From Cavia porcellus (taxonomy: Eukaryota > Chordata > Mammalia > Rodentia > Caviidae): DNA of 64,000 nucleotides. The notes under the pieces were generated by a model. The model worked only from the letters and a program-made list of their open reading frames with translations, made no database searches and was not told the DNA's origin. Below are positions 1 through 14,322 of the stretch, one piece after another. The stretch lies in assembly GCF_034190915.1 (NCBI RefSeq), contig NW_026947683.1, forward strand, positions 62,001 to 126,000, read 5' to 3'. Position 1 is the first letter of the stretch, and the number at the start of each line of letters is the position of its first letter. A program made the translations under genes and the position numbers.

Positions 1-2350
1 ACACACACCCATACAATGCGCACCACCCCGTGATGTTTTTCTCACTCTTTCTAGTGAATCTAATGTAACACACACACATACAATACGCACCACCCCGTGA
101 TGTTTTTCTCACTCCTACTAGTGAATCTAATGTAACACACACCCATACAATGCGCACCACCCCGTGATGTTTTTCTCACTCCTACTAGTGAATCTAATGT
201 AACACACACCCATACAATGCGCACCAACCCGTGATGTTTTTCTCACTCCTACTAGTGAATCTAATGTAACACACACCCATACAATGCGCACCACCCCGTG
301 ATGTTTTTCTCACTCCTACTAGTGAATGTAATTTAACACACACCCATACAATGCGCACCACCCCGTGATGTTTTTCTCACTCCTTCTAGTGAATCTAATG
401 TAACACACACCCATACAATGCGCACCACCCCGTGATGTTTTTCTCACTCCTTCTAGTGAATCTAATGTAACACACACACATACAATGCGCACCACCCCGT
501 GATGTTTTTCTCACTCCTACTAGTGAATCTAATGTAACACACACCCATACAATGCGCACCACCCCGTGATGTTTTTCTCACTCCTACTAGTGAATCTAAT
601 GTAACACACACCCATAAAATGCGCACCACCCCGTGATGTTTTTCTCACTCCTACTAGTGAATCTAATGTAACACACGCCCATACAATGCGCACCACCCCG
701 TGATGTTTTTCTCACTCCTACTAGTGAATCTAATGTAACACACACCCATACAATGCGCACCACCCCGTGATGTTTTTCTCACTCCTACTAGTGAATGTAA
801 TGTAACACACACCCATACAATGCGCACCACCCCATGATGTTTTTCTCACTCCTACTAGTGAATGTAATGTAACACACACCCATAAAATGCGCACCACCCC
901 GTGATGTTTTTCTCACTCCTACTAGTGAATGTAATGTAAAACACACCCATACAATGCGCACCACCCCGTGATGTTTTTCTCACTCCTACTAGTGAATCTA
1001 ATGTAACACGCACCCATACAATGCGCACCACCCCGTGATGTTTTTCTCACTCCTACTAGTGAATGTAATGTAACACACACCCATACAGTGCGCACCACCC
1101 CGTCATGTTTTTCTCACTCCTACTAGTGAATCTAATGTAACACACACCCATACAATGCGCACCACCCCGTGATGTTTTTCTCACTCCTACTAGTGAATGT
1201 AATTTAACACACACCTATACAATGCGCACCACACCGTGATGATTTTCTCACTCCTACTAGTGAATGTAATGTAACACACACCCATACAATGCGCACCACC
1301 CCGTGATGTTTTTCTCACTCCTACTAGTGAATGTAATTTAACACACACCCATACAATGCGCACCACACCGTGATGAATTTCTCACTCCTACTAGTGAATG
1401 TAATGTAACACACACCCATACAATGCGCACCACCCCGTGATGTTTTTCTCACTCCTACTAGTGAATCTAATGTAACACGCACCCATACAATGCGCACCAC
1501 CCCGTGATGTTTTTCTCACTCCTACTAGTGAATGTAATGTAACACACACCCATACAATGCGCACCACCCCGTGATGTTTTTCTCACTCCTACTAGTGAAT
1601 CTAATGTAACACACACCCATACAATGCGCACCACCCCGTGATGTTTTTCTCACTCCTACTAGTGAATGTAATGTAACACACACCCATACAATGCGCACCA
1701 CCCCGTGATGTTTTTCTCACTCCTACTAGTGAATGTAATGTAACACACACCCATACAATGCGCACCACCCCGTGATGTTTTTCTCACTCCTACTAGTGAA
1801 TGTAATGTAACACACACCCATACAATGCGCACCACCCCGTGATGTTTTTCTCACTCCTACTAGTGAATCCAATGTAACACACACCCATACAATGCGCACC
1901 ACCCTGTGATGTTTTTCTCACTCCTACTAGTGAATGTAATGTAACACACACCCATACAATGCGCACCACCCCGTGATGTTTTTCTCACTCCTACTAGTGA
2001 ATCTAATGTAACACACAGCCATACAATGCGCACCACCCCGTGATGTTTTTCTCACTCCTTCTAGTGAATCTAATGTAACACACACCCATACAATGCGCAC
2101 CACCCCGTGATGTTTTTCTCACTCCTACTAGTGAATCTAATGTAACACACACCCATACAATGCGCACCACCCCGTGATGTTTTTCTCACTCCTACTAGTG
2201 AATCTAATGTAACACACACCCATACAATGCGCACCACCCCGTGATGTTTTTCTCACTCCTACTAGTGAATGTAATGTAACACACACCCATACAATGCGCA
2301 CCACCCCGTGATGTTTTTCTCACTCCTACTAGTGAATCTAATGTAACACA
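1..2350 (+). repeat. Left mosaic region of satellite monomers
   Basis: About 35 monomers without one dominant higher-order period. Visible substructure: a two-monomer (134-bp) local repeat of T67 ('aatttaac') monomers at about 1,201 and 1,335, both also carrying 'cacaccgtg'; the A7>G variant 'acacgc' at 1,006 and again at 1,475 (469 bp, 7 monomers); and a C10>G 'cagcc' pair at 2,016 and 2,351 (335 bp, 5 monomers). The monomer at about 78 carries a rare G20>A change that breaks the TGCGCA palindrome. No net length change occurs from 11 to 5,505, an exact 82 periods. Its left edge is the window edge, so the array continues beyond it. Confidence 0.9.
750..1120 (+). repeat. Variant block repeated 2,613 bp downstream (copy 1)
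   Basis: The ordered variants 'cccatgatg' (831), 'cataaaatg' (881), 'gtaatgtaaa' (931) and 'acacgc' (1,006) recur at 3,444, 3,494, 3,544 and 3,619. Each is offset by exactly 2,613 bp, or 39 monomers. The match fades just upstream of 800 and after about 1,120. Private differences such as 'atacagtg' and 'cgtcatg' near 1,090-1,105 show that the copies have diverged slightly. Confidence 0.85.
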
Positions 2351-4561
2351 CAGCCATACAATGCGCACCACCCCGTGATGTTTTTCTCACTCCTACTAGT
2401 GAATCTAATGTAACACACACCCATACAATGCGCACCACCCCGTGATGTTTTTCTCTCTGCTACTAGTGAATGTAATGTAACACACACCCATACAATGCGC
2501 ACCACCCCGTGATGTTTTTCTCACTCCTACTAGTGAATGTAATGTAACACACACCCATACAATGCGCACCACCCCGTGATGTTTTTCTCACTCCTACTAG
2601 TGAATGTAATGTAACACACACCCATACAATGAGCACCTCCCCGTGATGTTTTTCTCACTCCTACTAGTGAATCTAATGTAACACACACCCATACAATGCG
2701 CACCACCCCGTGATGTTTTTCTCACTCCTACTAGTGAATGTAATGTAACACACACCCATACAATGCGCACCACCCCGTGATGTTTTTCTCACTCCTACTA
2801 GTGAATCTAATGTAACACACACCCATACAATGCGCACCACCCCGTGATGTTTTTCTCACTCCTACTAGTGAATCTAATGTAACACACACCCATACAATGC
2901 GCACCACCCCGTGATGTTTTTCTCACTCCTACTAGTGAATCTAATGTAACACACACCCATACAATGCGCACCACCCCGTGATGTTTTTCTCACTCCTTCT
3001 AGTGAATCTAATGTAACACACACCCATACAATGCGCACCACCCCGTGATGTTTTTCTCACTCCTACTCGTGAATCTAATGTAACACACACCCATACAATG
3101 CGCACCACCCCGTGATGTTTTTCTCACTCCTACTAGTGAATCTAATGTAACACACACCCATACAATGCGCACCACACCGTGATGTTTTTCTCACTCCTAC
3201 TAGTGAATCTAATGTAACACACACCCATACAATGCGCACCCCCCCGTGATGTTTTTCTCACTCCTACTAGTGAATGTAATGTAACACACACCCATACAAT
3301 GCGCACCACCCCGTGATGTTTTTCTCACTCCTACTAGTGAATGTAATGTAACACACACCCATACAATGCGCACCACCCCGTGATGTTTTTCTCACTCCTA
3401 CTAGTGAATGTAATGTAACACACACCCATACAATGCGCACCACCCCATGATGTTTTTCTCACTCCTACTAGTGAATGTAATGTAACACACACCCATAAAA
3501 TGCGCACCACCCCGTGATGTTTTTCTCACTCCTACTAGTGAATGTAATGTAAAACACACCCATACAATGCGCACCACCCCGTGATGTTTTTCTCACTCCT
3601 ACTAGTGAATCTAATGTAACACGCACCCATACAATGCGCACCACCCCGTGATGTTTTTCTCACTCCTACTAGTGAATGTAATGTAACACACACCCATACA
3701 ATGTGCACCACCCCGTGATGTTTTTCTCACTCCTACTAGTGAATGTAATGTAACACACACCCATACAATGCGCACCACCCCGTGATGTTTTTCTCACTCC
3801 TACTAGTGAATCTAATGTAACACACACCCATACAATGCGCACCACCCCGTGATGTTTTTCTCACTCCCACTAGTGAATGTAATTTAACACACACCCATAC
3901 AATGCGCACCACCCCGTGATGATTTTCTCACTCCTTCTAGTGAATCTAATGTAACACACACCCATACAATGCGCACCACCCCGTGATGCTTTTCTCACTC
4001 CTTCTAGTGAATCTAATGTAACACACACACATACAATGCGCACCACCCCGTGATGTTTTTCTCACTCCTACTAGTGAATCTAATGTAACACACACCGATA
4101 CAATGCGCACCACCCCGTGATGTTTTTCTCACTCCTACTAGTGAATCTAATGTAACACACACCCATAAAATGCGCACCACCCCGTGATGTTTTTCTCACT
4201 CCTACTAGTGAATCTAATGTAACACACACCCATACAATGCGCACCACCCCGTGATGTTTTTCTCACTCCTTCTAGTGAATCTAATGTAACACACACCCAT
4301 ACAATGCGCACCACCCCGTGATGTTTTTCTCACTCCTACTAGTGAATCTAATGTAACACACACCCATACAATGCGCACCACCCCGTGATGTTTTTCTCAC
4401 TCCTACTAGTGAATCTAATGTAACACACACCCATACAATGCGCACCACCCCGTGATGTTTTTCTCACTCCTACTAGTGAATGTAATGTAACACACACCCA
4501 TACAATGCGCACCACCCCGTGATGTTTTTCTCACTCCTACTAGTGAATCTAATGTAACACA
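2350..4561 (+). repeat. Higher-order unit A, copy 1 (about 33 monomers)
   Basis: Diagnostic monomers recur downstream: C10>G 'cagcc' (2,351 to 4,562), 'gctactag' following a TCTC change (about 2,457 to 4,668) and 'gagcacctcc' (2,631 to 4,842), all offset by 2,211 bp or 33 monomers. Beyond about 3,060 the offset becomes 2,278 ('ctactcgtg' 3,063 to 5,341; 'cacaccgtga' 3,173 to 5,451), so one monomer was gained in the later copy. The 'tcactcccac' monomer (3,861) and 'cataaaatg' (4,164) match 6,408 and 6,711 at 2,547 bp. This is the most rearranged copy of unit A. Confidence 0.82.
3363..3733 (+). repeat. Variant block repeated from 2,613 bp upstream (copy 2)
   Basis: Second copy of the ordered variant block at about 750-1,120, with the same four diagnostic monomers in the same order and spacing. 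It sits inside the first 2.2-kb higher-order unit, where the corresponding part of later units (5.6-5.9 kb) lacks these variants. It therefore looks like a piece inserted into, or converted within, that unit. Confidence 0.82.
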
Positions 4562-6911
4562 CAGCCATACAATGCGCACCACCCCGTGATGTTTTTCTCA
4601 CTCCTACTAGTGAATCTAATGTAACACACACCCATACAATGCGCACCACCCCGTGATGTTTTTCTCACTGCTACTAGTGAATGTAATGTAACACACACCC
4701 ATACAATGCGCACCACCCCGTGATGTTTTTCTCACTCCTACTAGTGAATGTAATGTAACACACACCCATACAATGCGCACCACCCCGTGATGTTTTTCTC
4801 ACTCCTACTAGTGAATGTAATGTAACACACACCCATACAATGAGCACCTCCCCGTGATGTTTTTCTCACTCCTACTAGTGAATCTAATGTAACACACACC
4901 CATACAATGCGCACCACCCCGTGATGTTTTTCTCACTCCTACTAGTGAATGTAATGTAACACACACCCATACAATGCGCACCACCCCGTGATGTTTTTCT
5001 CACTCCTACTATTGAATCTAATGTAACACACACCCATACAATGCGCACCACCCCGTGATGTTTTTCTCACTCCTACTAGTGAATCTAATGTAACACACAC
5101 CCATACAATGCGCACCACCCCGTGATGTTTTTCTCACTCCTACTAGTGAATCTAATGTAACACACACCCATACAATGCGCACCACCCCGTGATGTTTTTC
5201 TCACTCCTACTAGTGAATCTAATGTAACACACACCCATACAATGCGCACCACCCCGTGATGTTTTTCTCACTCCTACTAGTGAATCTAATGTAACACACA
5301 CCCATACAATGCGCACCACCCCGTGATGTTTTTCTCACTCCTACTCGTGAATCTAATGTAACACACACCCATACAATGCGCACCACCCCGTGATGTTTTT
5401 CTCACTCCTACTAGTGAATCTAATGTAACACACACCAATACAATGCGCACCACACCGTGATGTTTTTCTCACTCCTACTAGTGAATCTAATGTAACACAC
5501 ACCCATACAATGCGCACCACCCCGTGATGTTTTTCTCACTCCTACTAGTGAATCTAATGTAACACACACCCATACAATGCGCACCACCCCGTGATGTTTT
5601 TCTCACTCCTAGTAGTGAATGTAATGTAACACACACCCATACAATGCGCACCACCCCGTGATGTTTTTCCTCACTCCTACTAGTGAATGTAATGTAACAC
5701 ACACCCATACAATGCGCACCACCCCGTGATGTTTTTCTCACTCCTACTAGTGAATGTAATGTAACACACACCCATACAATGCGCACCACCCCGTGATGTT
5801 TTTCTCACTCCTACTAGTGAATGTAATGTAACACACACCCATACAATGCGCACCACCCCGTGATGTTTTTCTCACTCCTACTAGTGAATGTAATGTAACA
5901 CACACCCATACAATGCGCACCACCCCGTGATGTTTTTCTCACTCCTACTAGTGAATGTAATTTAACACACACCCATACAATGCGCACCACCCCGTGATGA
6001 TTTTCTCACTCCTTCTAGTGAATCTAATGTAACACACACCCATACAATGCGCACCACCCCGTGATGTTTTTCTCACTCCTACTAGTGAATGTAATGTAAC
6101 ACACACCCATACAATGCGAACCACCCCGTGATGTTTTTCTCACTCCTACTAGTGAATCTAATGTAACACACACCCATACAATGCGCACCACCCCGTGATG
6201 TTTTTCTCACTCCTCTTAGTGAATGTAATGTAACACACACCCATACAATGCGCACCACCCCGTGATGTTTTTCTCACTCCTACTAGTGAATGTAATGTAA
6301 CACACACCCATACAATGCGCACCACCCCGTGATGTTTTTCTCACTCCTACTAGTGAATCTAATGTAACACACACCCATACAATGCGCACCACCCCTTGAT
6401 GTTTTTCTCACTCCCACTAGTGAATGTAATTTAACACACACCCATACAATGCGCACCACCCCGTGATGATTTTCTCACTCCTTCTAGTGAATCTAATGTA
6501 ACACACACCCATACAATGCACACCACCCCGTGATGTTTTTCTCACTCCTTCTAGTGAATCTAATGTAACACACACACATACAATGCGCACCACCCCGTGA
6601 TGTTTTTCTCACTCCTACTAGTGAATCTAATGTAACACACACCCATACAATGCGCACCACCCCGTGATGTTTTTCTCACTCCTACTAGTGAATCTAATGT
6701 AACACACACCCATAAAATGCGCACCACCCCGTGATGTTTTTCTCACTCCTACTAGTGAATCTAATGTAACACACACCCATACAATGCGCACCACCCCGTG
6801 ATGTTTTTCTCACTCCTTCTAGTGAATCTAATGTAACACACACCCATACAATGCGCACCACCCCGTGATGTTTTTCTCACTCCTACTAGTGAATCTAATG
6901 TAACACACAGC
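4562..6911 (+). repeat. Higher-order unit A, copy 2 (2,212-bp core)
   Basis: From about 4,700 the variant order is repeated 2,212 bp further on: 'gagcacctcc' 4,842 to 7,054, the 68-bp monomer 5,627 to 7,839, 'tcactcccac' 6,408 to 8,620 and 'agccatac' 6,909 to 9,121. The extra base over 33 x 67 comes from one 68-bp monomer (5,627-5,694) with an inserted C in 'tttttcctc' at 5,669-5,670. It follows a C53>G 'cctagtag' monomer. Copy-specific changes include 'ccccttgatg' at about 6,394, where copy 3 has the consensus. Confidence 0.9.
5627..5694 (+). repeat. First 68-bp 'tttttcctc' monomer
   Basis: An extra C follows the T5 run. The same 68-bp monomer, always preceded by a C53>G 'cctagtag' monomer, begins at 7,839, 13,132, 16,215, 17,958, 26,801 and 62,814. 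Five of the seven lie left of 18 kb and none lies between 27 and 62 kb. Confidence 0.94.
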
Positions 6912-9123
6912 CATACAATGCGCACCACCCCGTGATGTTTTTCTCACTCCTACTAGTGAATGTAATGTAACACACACCCATACAATGCGCACCACCCCGT
7001 GATGTTTTTCTCACTCCTACTAGTGAATGTAATGTAACACACACCCATACAATGAGCACCTCCCCTTGATGTTTTTCTCACTCCTACTAGTGAATCTAAT
7101 GTAACACACACCCATACAATGCGCACCACCCCGTGATGTTTTTCTCACTCCTACTAGTGAATGTAATGTAACACACACCCATACAATGCGCACCACCCCG
7201 TGATGTTTTTCTCACTCCTACTATTGAATCTAATGTAACACACACCCATACAATGCGCACCACCCCGTGATGTTTTTCTCACTCCTACTAGTGAATCTAA
7301 TGTAACACACACCCATACAATGCGCACCACCCCGTGATGTTTTTCTCACTCCTACTAGTGAATCTAATGTAACACACACCCATACAATGCGCACCACCCC
7401 GTGATGTTTTTCTCACTCCTACTAGTGAATCTAATGTAACACACACCCATACAATGCGCACCACCCCGTGATGTTTTTCTCACTCCTACTAGTGAATCTA
7501 ATGTAACACACACCCATACAATGCGCACCACCCCGTGATGTTTTTCTCACTCCTACTCGTGAATCTAATGTAACACACACCCATACAATGCGCACCACCC
7601 CGTGATGTTTTTCTCACTCCTACTAGTGAATCTAATGTAACACACACCAATACAATGCGCACCACACCGTGATGTTTTTCTCACTCCTACTAGTGAATCT
7701 AATGTAACACACACCCATACAATGCGCACCACCCCGTGATGTTTTTCTCACTCCTACTAGTGAATCTAATGTAACACACACCCATACAATGCGCACCACC
7801 CCGTGATGTTTTTCTCACTCCTAGTAGTGAATGTAATGTAACACACACCCATACAATGCGCACCACCCCGTGATGTTTTTCCTCACTCCTACTAGTGAAT
7901 GTAATGTAACACACACCCATACAATGCGCACCACCCCGTGATGTTTTTCTCACTCCTACTAGTGAATGTAATGTAACACACACCCATACAATGCGCACCA
8001 CCCCGTGATGTTTTTCTCACTCCTACTAGTGAATGTAATGTAACACACACCCATACAATGCGCACCACCCCGTGATGTTTTTCTCACTCCTACTAGTGAA
8101 TGTAATGTAACACACACCCATACAATGCGCACCACCCCGTGATGTTTTTCTCACTCCTACTAGTGAATGTAATTTAACACACACCCATACAATGCGCACC
8201 ACCCCGTGATGATTTTCTCACTCCTTCTAGTGAATCTAATGTAACACACACCCATACAATGCGCACCACCCCGTGATGTTTTTCTCACTCCTACTAGTGA
8301 ATGTAATGTAACACACACCCATACAATGCGAACCACCCCGTGATGTTTTTCTCACTCCTACTAGTGAATCTAATGTAACACACACCCATACAATGCGCAC
8401 CACCCCGTGATGTTTTTCTCACTCCTCTTAGTGAATGTAATGTAACACACACCCATACAATGCGCACCACCCCGTGATGTTTTTCTCACTCCTACTAGTG
8501 AATGTAATGTAACACACACCCATACAATGCGCACCACCCCGTGATGTTTTTCTCACTCCTACTAGTGAATCTAATGTAACACACACCCATACAATGCGCA
8601 CCACCCCGTGATGTTTTTCTCACTCCCACTAGTGAATGTAATTTAACACACACCCATACAATGCGCACCACCCCGTGATGATTTTCTCACTCCTTCTAGT
8701 GAATCTAATGTAACACACACCCATACAATGCACACCACCCCGTGATGTTTTTCTCACTCCTTCTAGTGAATCTAATGTAACACACACACATACAATGCGC
8801 ACCACCCCGTGATGTTTTTCTCACTCCTACTAGTGAATCTAATGTAACACACACCCATACAATGCGCACCACCCCGTGATGTTTTTCTCACTCCTACTAG
8901 TGAATCTAATGTAACACACACCCATAAAATGCGCACCACCCCGTGATGTTTTTCTCACTCCTACTAGTGAATCTAATGTAACACACACCCATACAATGCG
9001 CACCACCCCGTGATGTTTTTCTCACTCCTTCTAGTGAATCTAATGTAACACACACCCATACAATGCGCACCACCCCGTGATGTTTTTCTCACTCCTACTA
9101 GTGAATCTAATGTAACACACAGC
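6912..9123 (+). repeat. Higher-order unit A, copy 3 (2,212 bp)
   Basis: Near-perfect tandem copy of about 4,700-6,911. It carries the same 68-bp monomer (7,839-7,906), the A55>C 'ctactcgtg' monomer, the T38>A monomers and the 'gcgaacc' monomer in the same order. The only differences I noticed are single substitutions, for example 'cctccccttgatg' near 7,060 against 'cctccccgtgatg' at 4,848. The 2,212-bp match stops just after 9,121, where the position-62 pattern changes from G to C. Confidence 0.9.
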
Positions 9124-12100
9124 CATACAATGCGCACCACCCCGTGATGTTTTTCTCACTCCTACTAGTGAATCTAATGTAACACACACCCATACAATGC
9201 GCACCACCCCGTGATGTTTTTCTCACTCCTACTAGTGAATGTAATGTAACACACACCCATACAATGCGCACCACCCCGTGATGTTTTTCTCACTCCTACT
9301 AGTGAATCTAATGTAACACACAGCCATACAATGCGCACCACCCGTGATGTTTTTCTCACTCCTACTAGTGAATCTAATGTAACACACACCCATACAATGC
9401 GCACCACCCCGTGATGTTTTTCTCACTCCTTCTAGTGAATCTAATGTAACACACACACATACAATGCGCACCACCCCGTGATGTTTTTCTCACTCCTACT
9501 AGTGAATCTAATGTAACACACACCCATACAATGCGCACCACCCCGTGATGTTTTTCTCACTCCTACTAGTGAATCTAATGTAACACACACCCATACAATG
9601 CGCACCACCCCGTGATGTTTTTCTCACTCCTACTAGTGAATCTAATGTAACACACACCCATACAATGCGCACCACCTCGTGATGTTTTTCTCACTCCTTC
9701 TAGTGAATCTAATGTAACACACACCCATACAATGCGCACCACCCCGTGATGTTTTTCTCACTCCTACTAGTGAATCTAATGTAACACACACCCATACAAT
9801 GCGCACCACCCCGTGATGTTTTTCTCACTCCTACTAGTGAATCTAATGTAACACACACCCATACAATGCGCACCACCCCGTGATGTTTTTCTCACTCCTA
9901 CTAGTGAATGTAATGTAACACACACCCATACAATGCGCACCACCCCGTGATGTTTTTCTCACTCCTACTAGTGAATCTATTGTAACACACAGCCATACAA
10001 TGCGCACCACCCCGTGATGTTTTTCTCACTCCTACTAGTGAATCTAATGTAACACACACCCATACAATGCGCACCACCCCGTGATGTTTTTCTCACTGCT
10101 ACTAGTGAATGTAATGTAACACACACCCATACAATGCGCACCACCCCGTGATGTTTTTCTCACTCCTACTAGTGAATGTAATGTAACACACACCCATACA
10201 ATGCGCACCACCCCGTGATGTTTTTCTCACTCCTACTAGTGAATGTAATGTAACACACACCCATACAATGCGCACCACCCCGTGATGTTTTTCTCACTCC
10301 TACTAGTGAATCTAATGTAACACACACCCATACAATGCGCACCACCCCGTGATGTTTTTCTCACTCCTACTAGTGAATCTAATGTAACACACACCCATAC
10401 AATGCGCACCACCCCGTGATGTTTTTCTCACTCCTACTAGTGAATCTAATGTAACACACACCCATACAATGCGCACCAGCCCGTGATGTTTTTCTCACTC
10501 CTTCTAGTGAATCTAATGTAACACACACCCATACAATGCGCACCACCCCGTGATGTTTTTCTCACTCCTACTAGTGAATCTAATGTAACACACACCCATA
10601 CAATGCGCACCACACCGTGATGTTTTTCTCACTCCTACTAGTGAATCTAATGTAACACACACCCATACAATGCGCACCACCCCGTGATGATTTTCTCACT
10701 CCTACTAGTGAATCTAATGTAACACACACCCATACAATGCGCACCACCCCGTGATGTTTTTCTCACTCCTTCTAGTGAATATAATGTAACACACACCCAT
10801 ACAATGCGCACCACCCCGTGATGTTTTTCTCACTCCTACTAGTGAATCTAATGTAACACACACCCATACAATGCGCACCACCCCGTGATGTTTTTCTCAC
10901 TCCTACCAGTGAATCTAATGTAACACACACCCATACAATGCGCACCACCCCGTGATGATTTTCTCACTCCTTCTAGTGAATCTAATGTAACACACACCCA
11001 TACAATGCGCACCACCCCGTGATGTTTTTCTCACTCCTTCTAGTGAATCTAATGTAACACACACACATACAATGCGCACCACCCCGTGATGTTTTTCTCA
11101 CTCCTACTAGTGAATCTAATGTAACACACACCCATACAATGCGCACCACCCCGTGATGTTTTTCTCACTCCTACTAGTGAATCTAATGTAACACACACCC
11201 ATAAAATGCGCACCACCCCGTGATGTTTTTCTCACTCCTACTAGTGAATCTAATGTAACACACACCCAAACAATGCGCACCACCCCGTGATGTTTTTCTC
11301 ACTCCTTCTAGTGAATCTAATGTAACACACACCCATACAATGCGCACCACCCCGTGATATTTTTCTCACTCCTACTAGTGAATCTAATGTAACACACACC
11401 CATACAATGCGCACCACCCCGTGATGTTTTTCTCACTCCTACTAGTGAATCTAATGTAACACACACCCATACAATGCGCACCACCCCGTGATGTTTTTCT
11501 CACTCCTACTAGTGAATGTAATGTAACACACACCCATACAATGCGCACCACCCCGTGATGTTTTTCTCACTCCTACTAGTGAATCTAATGTAACACACAG
11601 CCATACAATGCGCACCACCCCGTGATGTTTTTCTCACTCCTTCTAGTGAATCTAATGTAACACACACCCATACAATGCGCACCACCCCGTGATGTTTTTC
11701 TCACTCCTACTAGTGAATCTAATGTAACACACACCCATACAATGCGCACCACCCCGTGATGTTTTTCTCACTCCTTCTAGTGAATCTAATGTAACACACA
11801 CCCATACAATGCGCACCACCCCGTGATGTTTTTCTCACTCCTACTAGTGAATCTAATGTAACACACACCCATACAATGCGCACCACCCCGTGATGTTTTT
11901 CTCACTCCTACTAGTGAATCTAATGTAACACACACCCATACAATGCGCACCACCCCGTGATGTTTTTCTCACTCCTTCTAGTGAATCTAATGTAACACAC
12001 ACCCATACAATGCGCACCACCCCGTGATGTTTTTCTCACTCCTACTAGTGAATCTAATGTAACACACACCCATACAATGCGCACCACCCCGTGATGTTTT

Positions 12101-14322
12101 TCTCACTCCTACTAGTGAATCTAATGTAACACACACCCATACAATGCGCACCACCCCGTGATGTTTTTCTCACTCCTACTAGTGAATGTAATGTAACACA
12201 CACCCATACAATGCGCACCACCCCGTGATGTTTTTCTCACTCCTACTAGTGAATCTATTGTAACACACAGCCATACAATGCGCACCACCCCGTGATGTTT
12301 TTCTCACTCCTACTAGTGAATCTAATGTAACACACACCCATACAATGCGCACCACCCCGTGATGTTTTTCTCACTGCTACTAGTGAATGTAATGTAACAC
12401 ACACCCATACAATGCGCACCACCCCGTGATGTTTTTCTCACTCCTACTAGTGAATGTAATGTAACACACACCCATACAATGCGCACCACCCCGTGATGTT
12501 TTTCTCACTCCTACTAGTGAATGTAATGTAACACACACCCATACAATGCGCACCACCCCGTGATGTTTTTCTCACTCCTACTAGTGAATCTAATGTAACA
12601 CACACCCATACAATGCGCACCACCCCGTGATGTTTTTCTCACTCCTACTAGTGAATCTAATGTAACACACACCCATACAATGCGCACCACCCCGTGATGT
12701 TTTTCTCACTCCTACTAGTGAATCTAATGTAACACACACCCATACAATGCGCACCACCCCGTGATGTTTTTCTCACTCCTTCTAGTGAATCTAATGTAAC
12801 ACACACCCATACAATGCGCACCACCCCGTGATGTTTTTCTCACTCCTACTCGTGAATCTAATGTAACACACACCCATACAATGCCCACCACCCCGTGATG
12901 TTTTTCTCACTCCTACTCGTGAATCTAATGTAACACACACCCATACAATGCGCACCACACCGTGATGTTTTTCTCACTCCTACTAGTGAATCTAATGTAA
13001 CACACACCCATACAATGCGCACCACCCCGTGATGTTTTTCTCACTCCTACTAGTGAATCTAATGTAACACACACCCATAAAATGCGCACCACCCCGTGAT
13101 GTTTTTCTCACTCCTAGTAGTGAATGTAATGTAACACACACCCATACAATGCGCACCACCCCGTGATGTTTTTCCTCACTCCTACTAGTGAATGTAATGT
13201 AACACACACCCATACAATGCGCACCACCCCGTGATGTTTTTCTCACTCCTACTAGTGAATGTAATGTAACACACACCCATACAATGCGCACCACCCCGTG
13301 ATGTTTTTCTCACTCCTACTAGTGAATGTAATGTAACACACACCCATACAATGCGCACCACCCCGTGATGTTTTTCTCACTCCTACTAGTGAATGTAATG
13401 TAACACACACCCATACAATGCGCACCACCCCGTGATGTTTTTCTCACTCCTACTAGTGAATCTAATGTAACACACACCCATACAATGCGCACCACCCCGT
13501 GATGTTTTTCTCACTCCTACTAGTGAATGTAATGTAACACACACCCATACAATGCGCACCACCCCGTGATGATTTTCTCACTCCTACTAGTGAATCTAAT
13601 GTAACACACACCCATACAATGCGCACCACCCCGTGATGTTTTTCTCACTCCTTCTAGTGAATATAATGTAACACACACCCATACAATGCGCACCACCCCG
13701 TGATATTTTTCTCACTCCTACTAGTGAATCTAATGTAACACACACCCATACAATGCGCACCACCCCGTGATGTTTTTCTCACTCCTACCAGTGAATCTAA
13801 TGTAACACACACCCATACAATGCGCACAACCCCGTGATGATTTTCTCACTCCTTCTAGTGAATCTAATGTAACACACACCCATACAATGCGCACCACCCC
13901 GTGATGTTTTTCTCACTCCTTCTAGTGAATCTAATGTAACACACACACATACAATGCGCACCACCCCGTGATGTTTTTCTCACTCCTACTAGTGAATCTA
14001 ATGTAACACACACCCATACAATGCGCACCACCCCGTGATGTTTTTCTCACTCCTACTAGTGAATCTAATGTAACACACACCCATACAATGCGCACCACCC
14101 CGTGATGTTTTTCTCACTCCTACTAGTGAATCTAATGTAACACACACCCATACAATGCGCACCACCCCGTGATGTTTTTCTCACTCCTTCTAGTGAATCT
14201 AATGTAACACACACCCATACAATGCGCACCACCCCGTGATGTTTTTCTCACTCCTACTAGTGAATCTAATGTAACACACACCCATACAATGCGCACCACC
14301 CCGTGATGTTTTTCTCACTCCT
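9124..14322 (+). repeat. Mosaic of unit A fragments
   Basis: Monomers use the variant vocabulary of unit A in shuffled order. The rare 'ctattgtaac' (T for A64) monomer occurs at 9,977 and 12,255, 2,278 bp or 34 monomers apart, with matching C10>G and 'gctactag' neighbours. That pair therefore marks another tandem higher-order copy. The block holding the 68-bp monomer recurs at 12,992-13,294 (68-bp monomer 13,132-13,199). A 66-bp monomer at 9,314-9,379 has lost one C ('caccacccgtg'). Confidence 0.85.

Noticed and set aside
5487..5789. Minus-strand frame of 100 codons, repeated at 7,699, 12,992, 16,075, 17,818, 26,661 and 62,674
   Set aside because: It is the satellite read through a 68-bp monomer, whose extra base shifts phase past the clustered stops. 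The same 22-residue motif repeats because the DNA does. There is no independent start context, codon signature or conserved domain.
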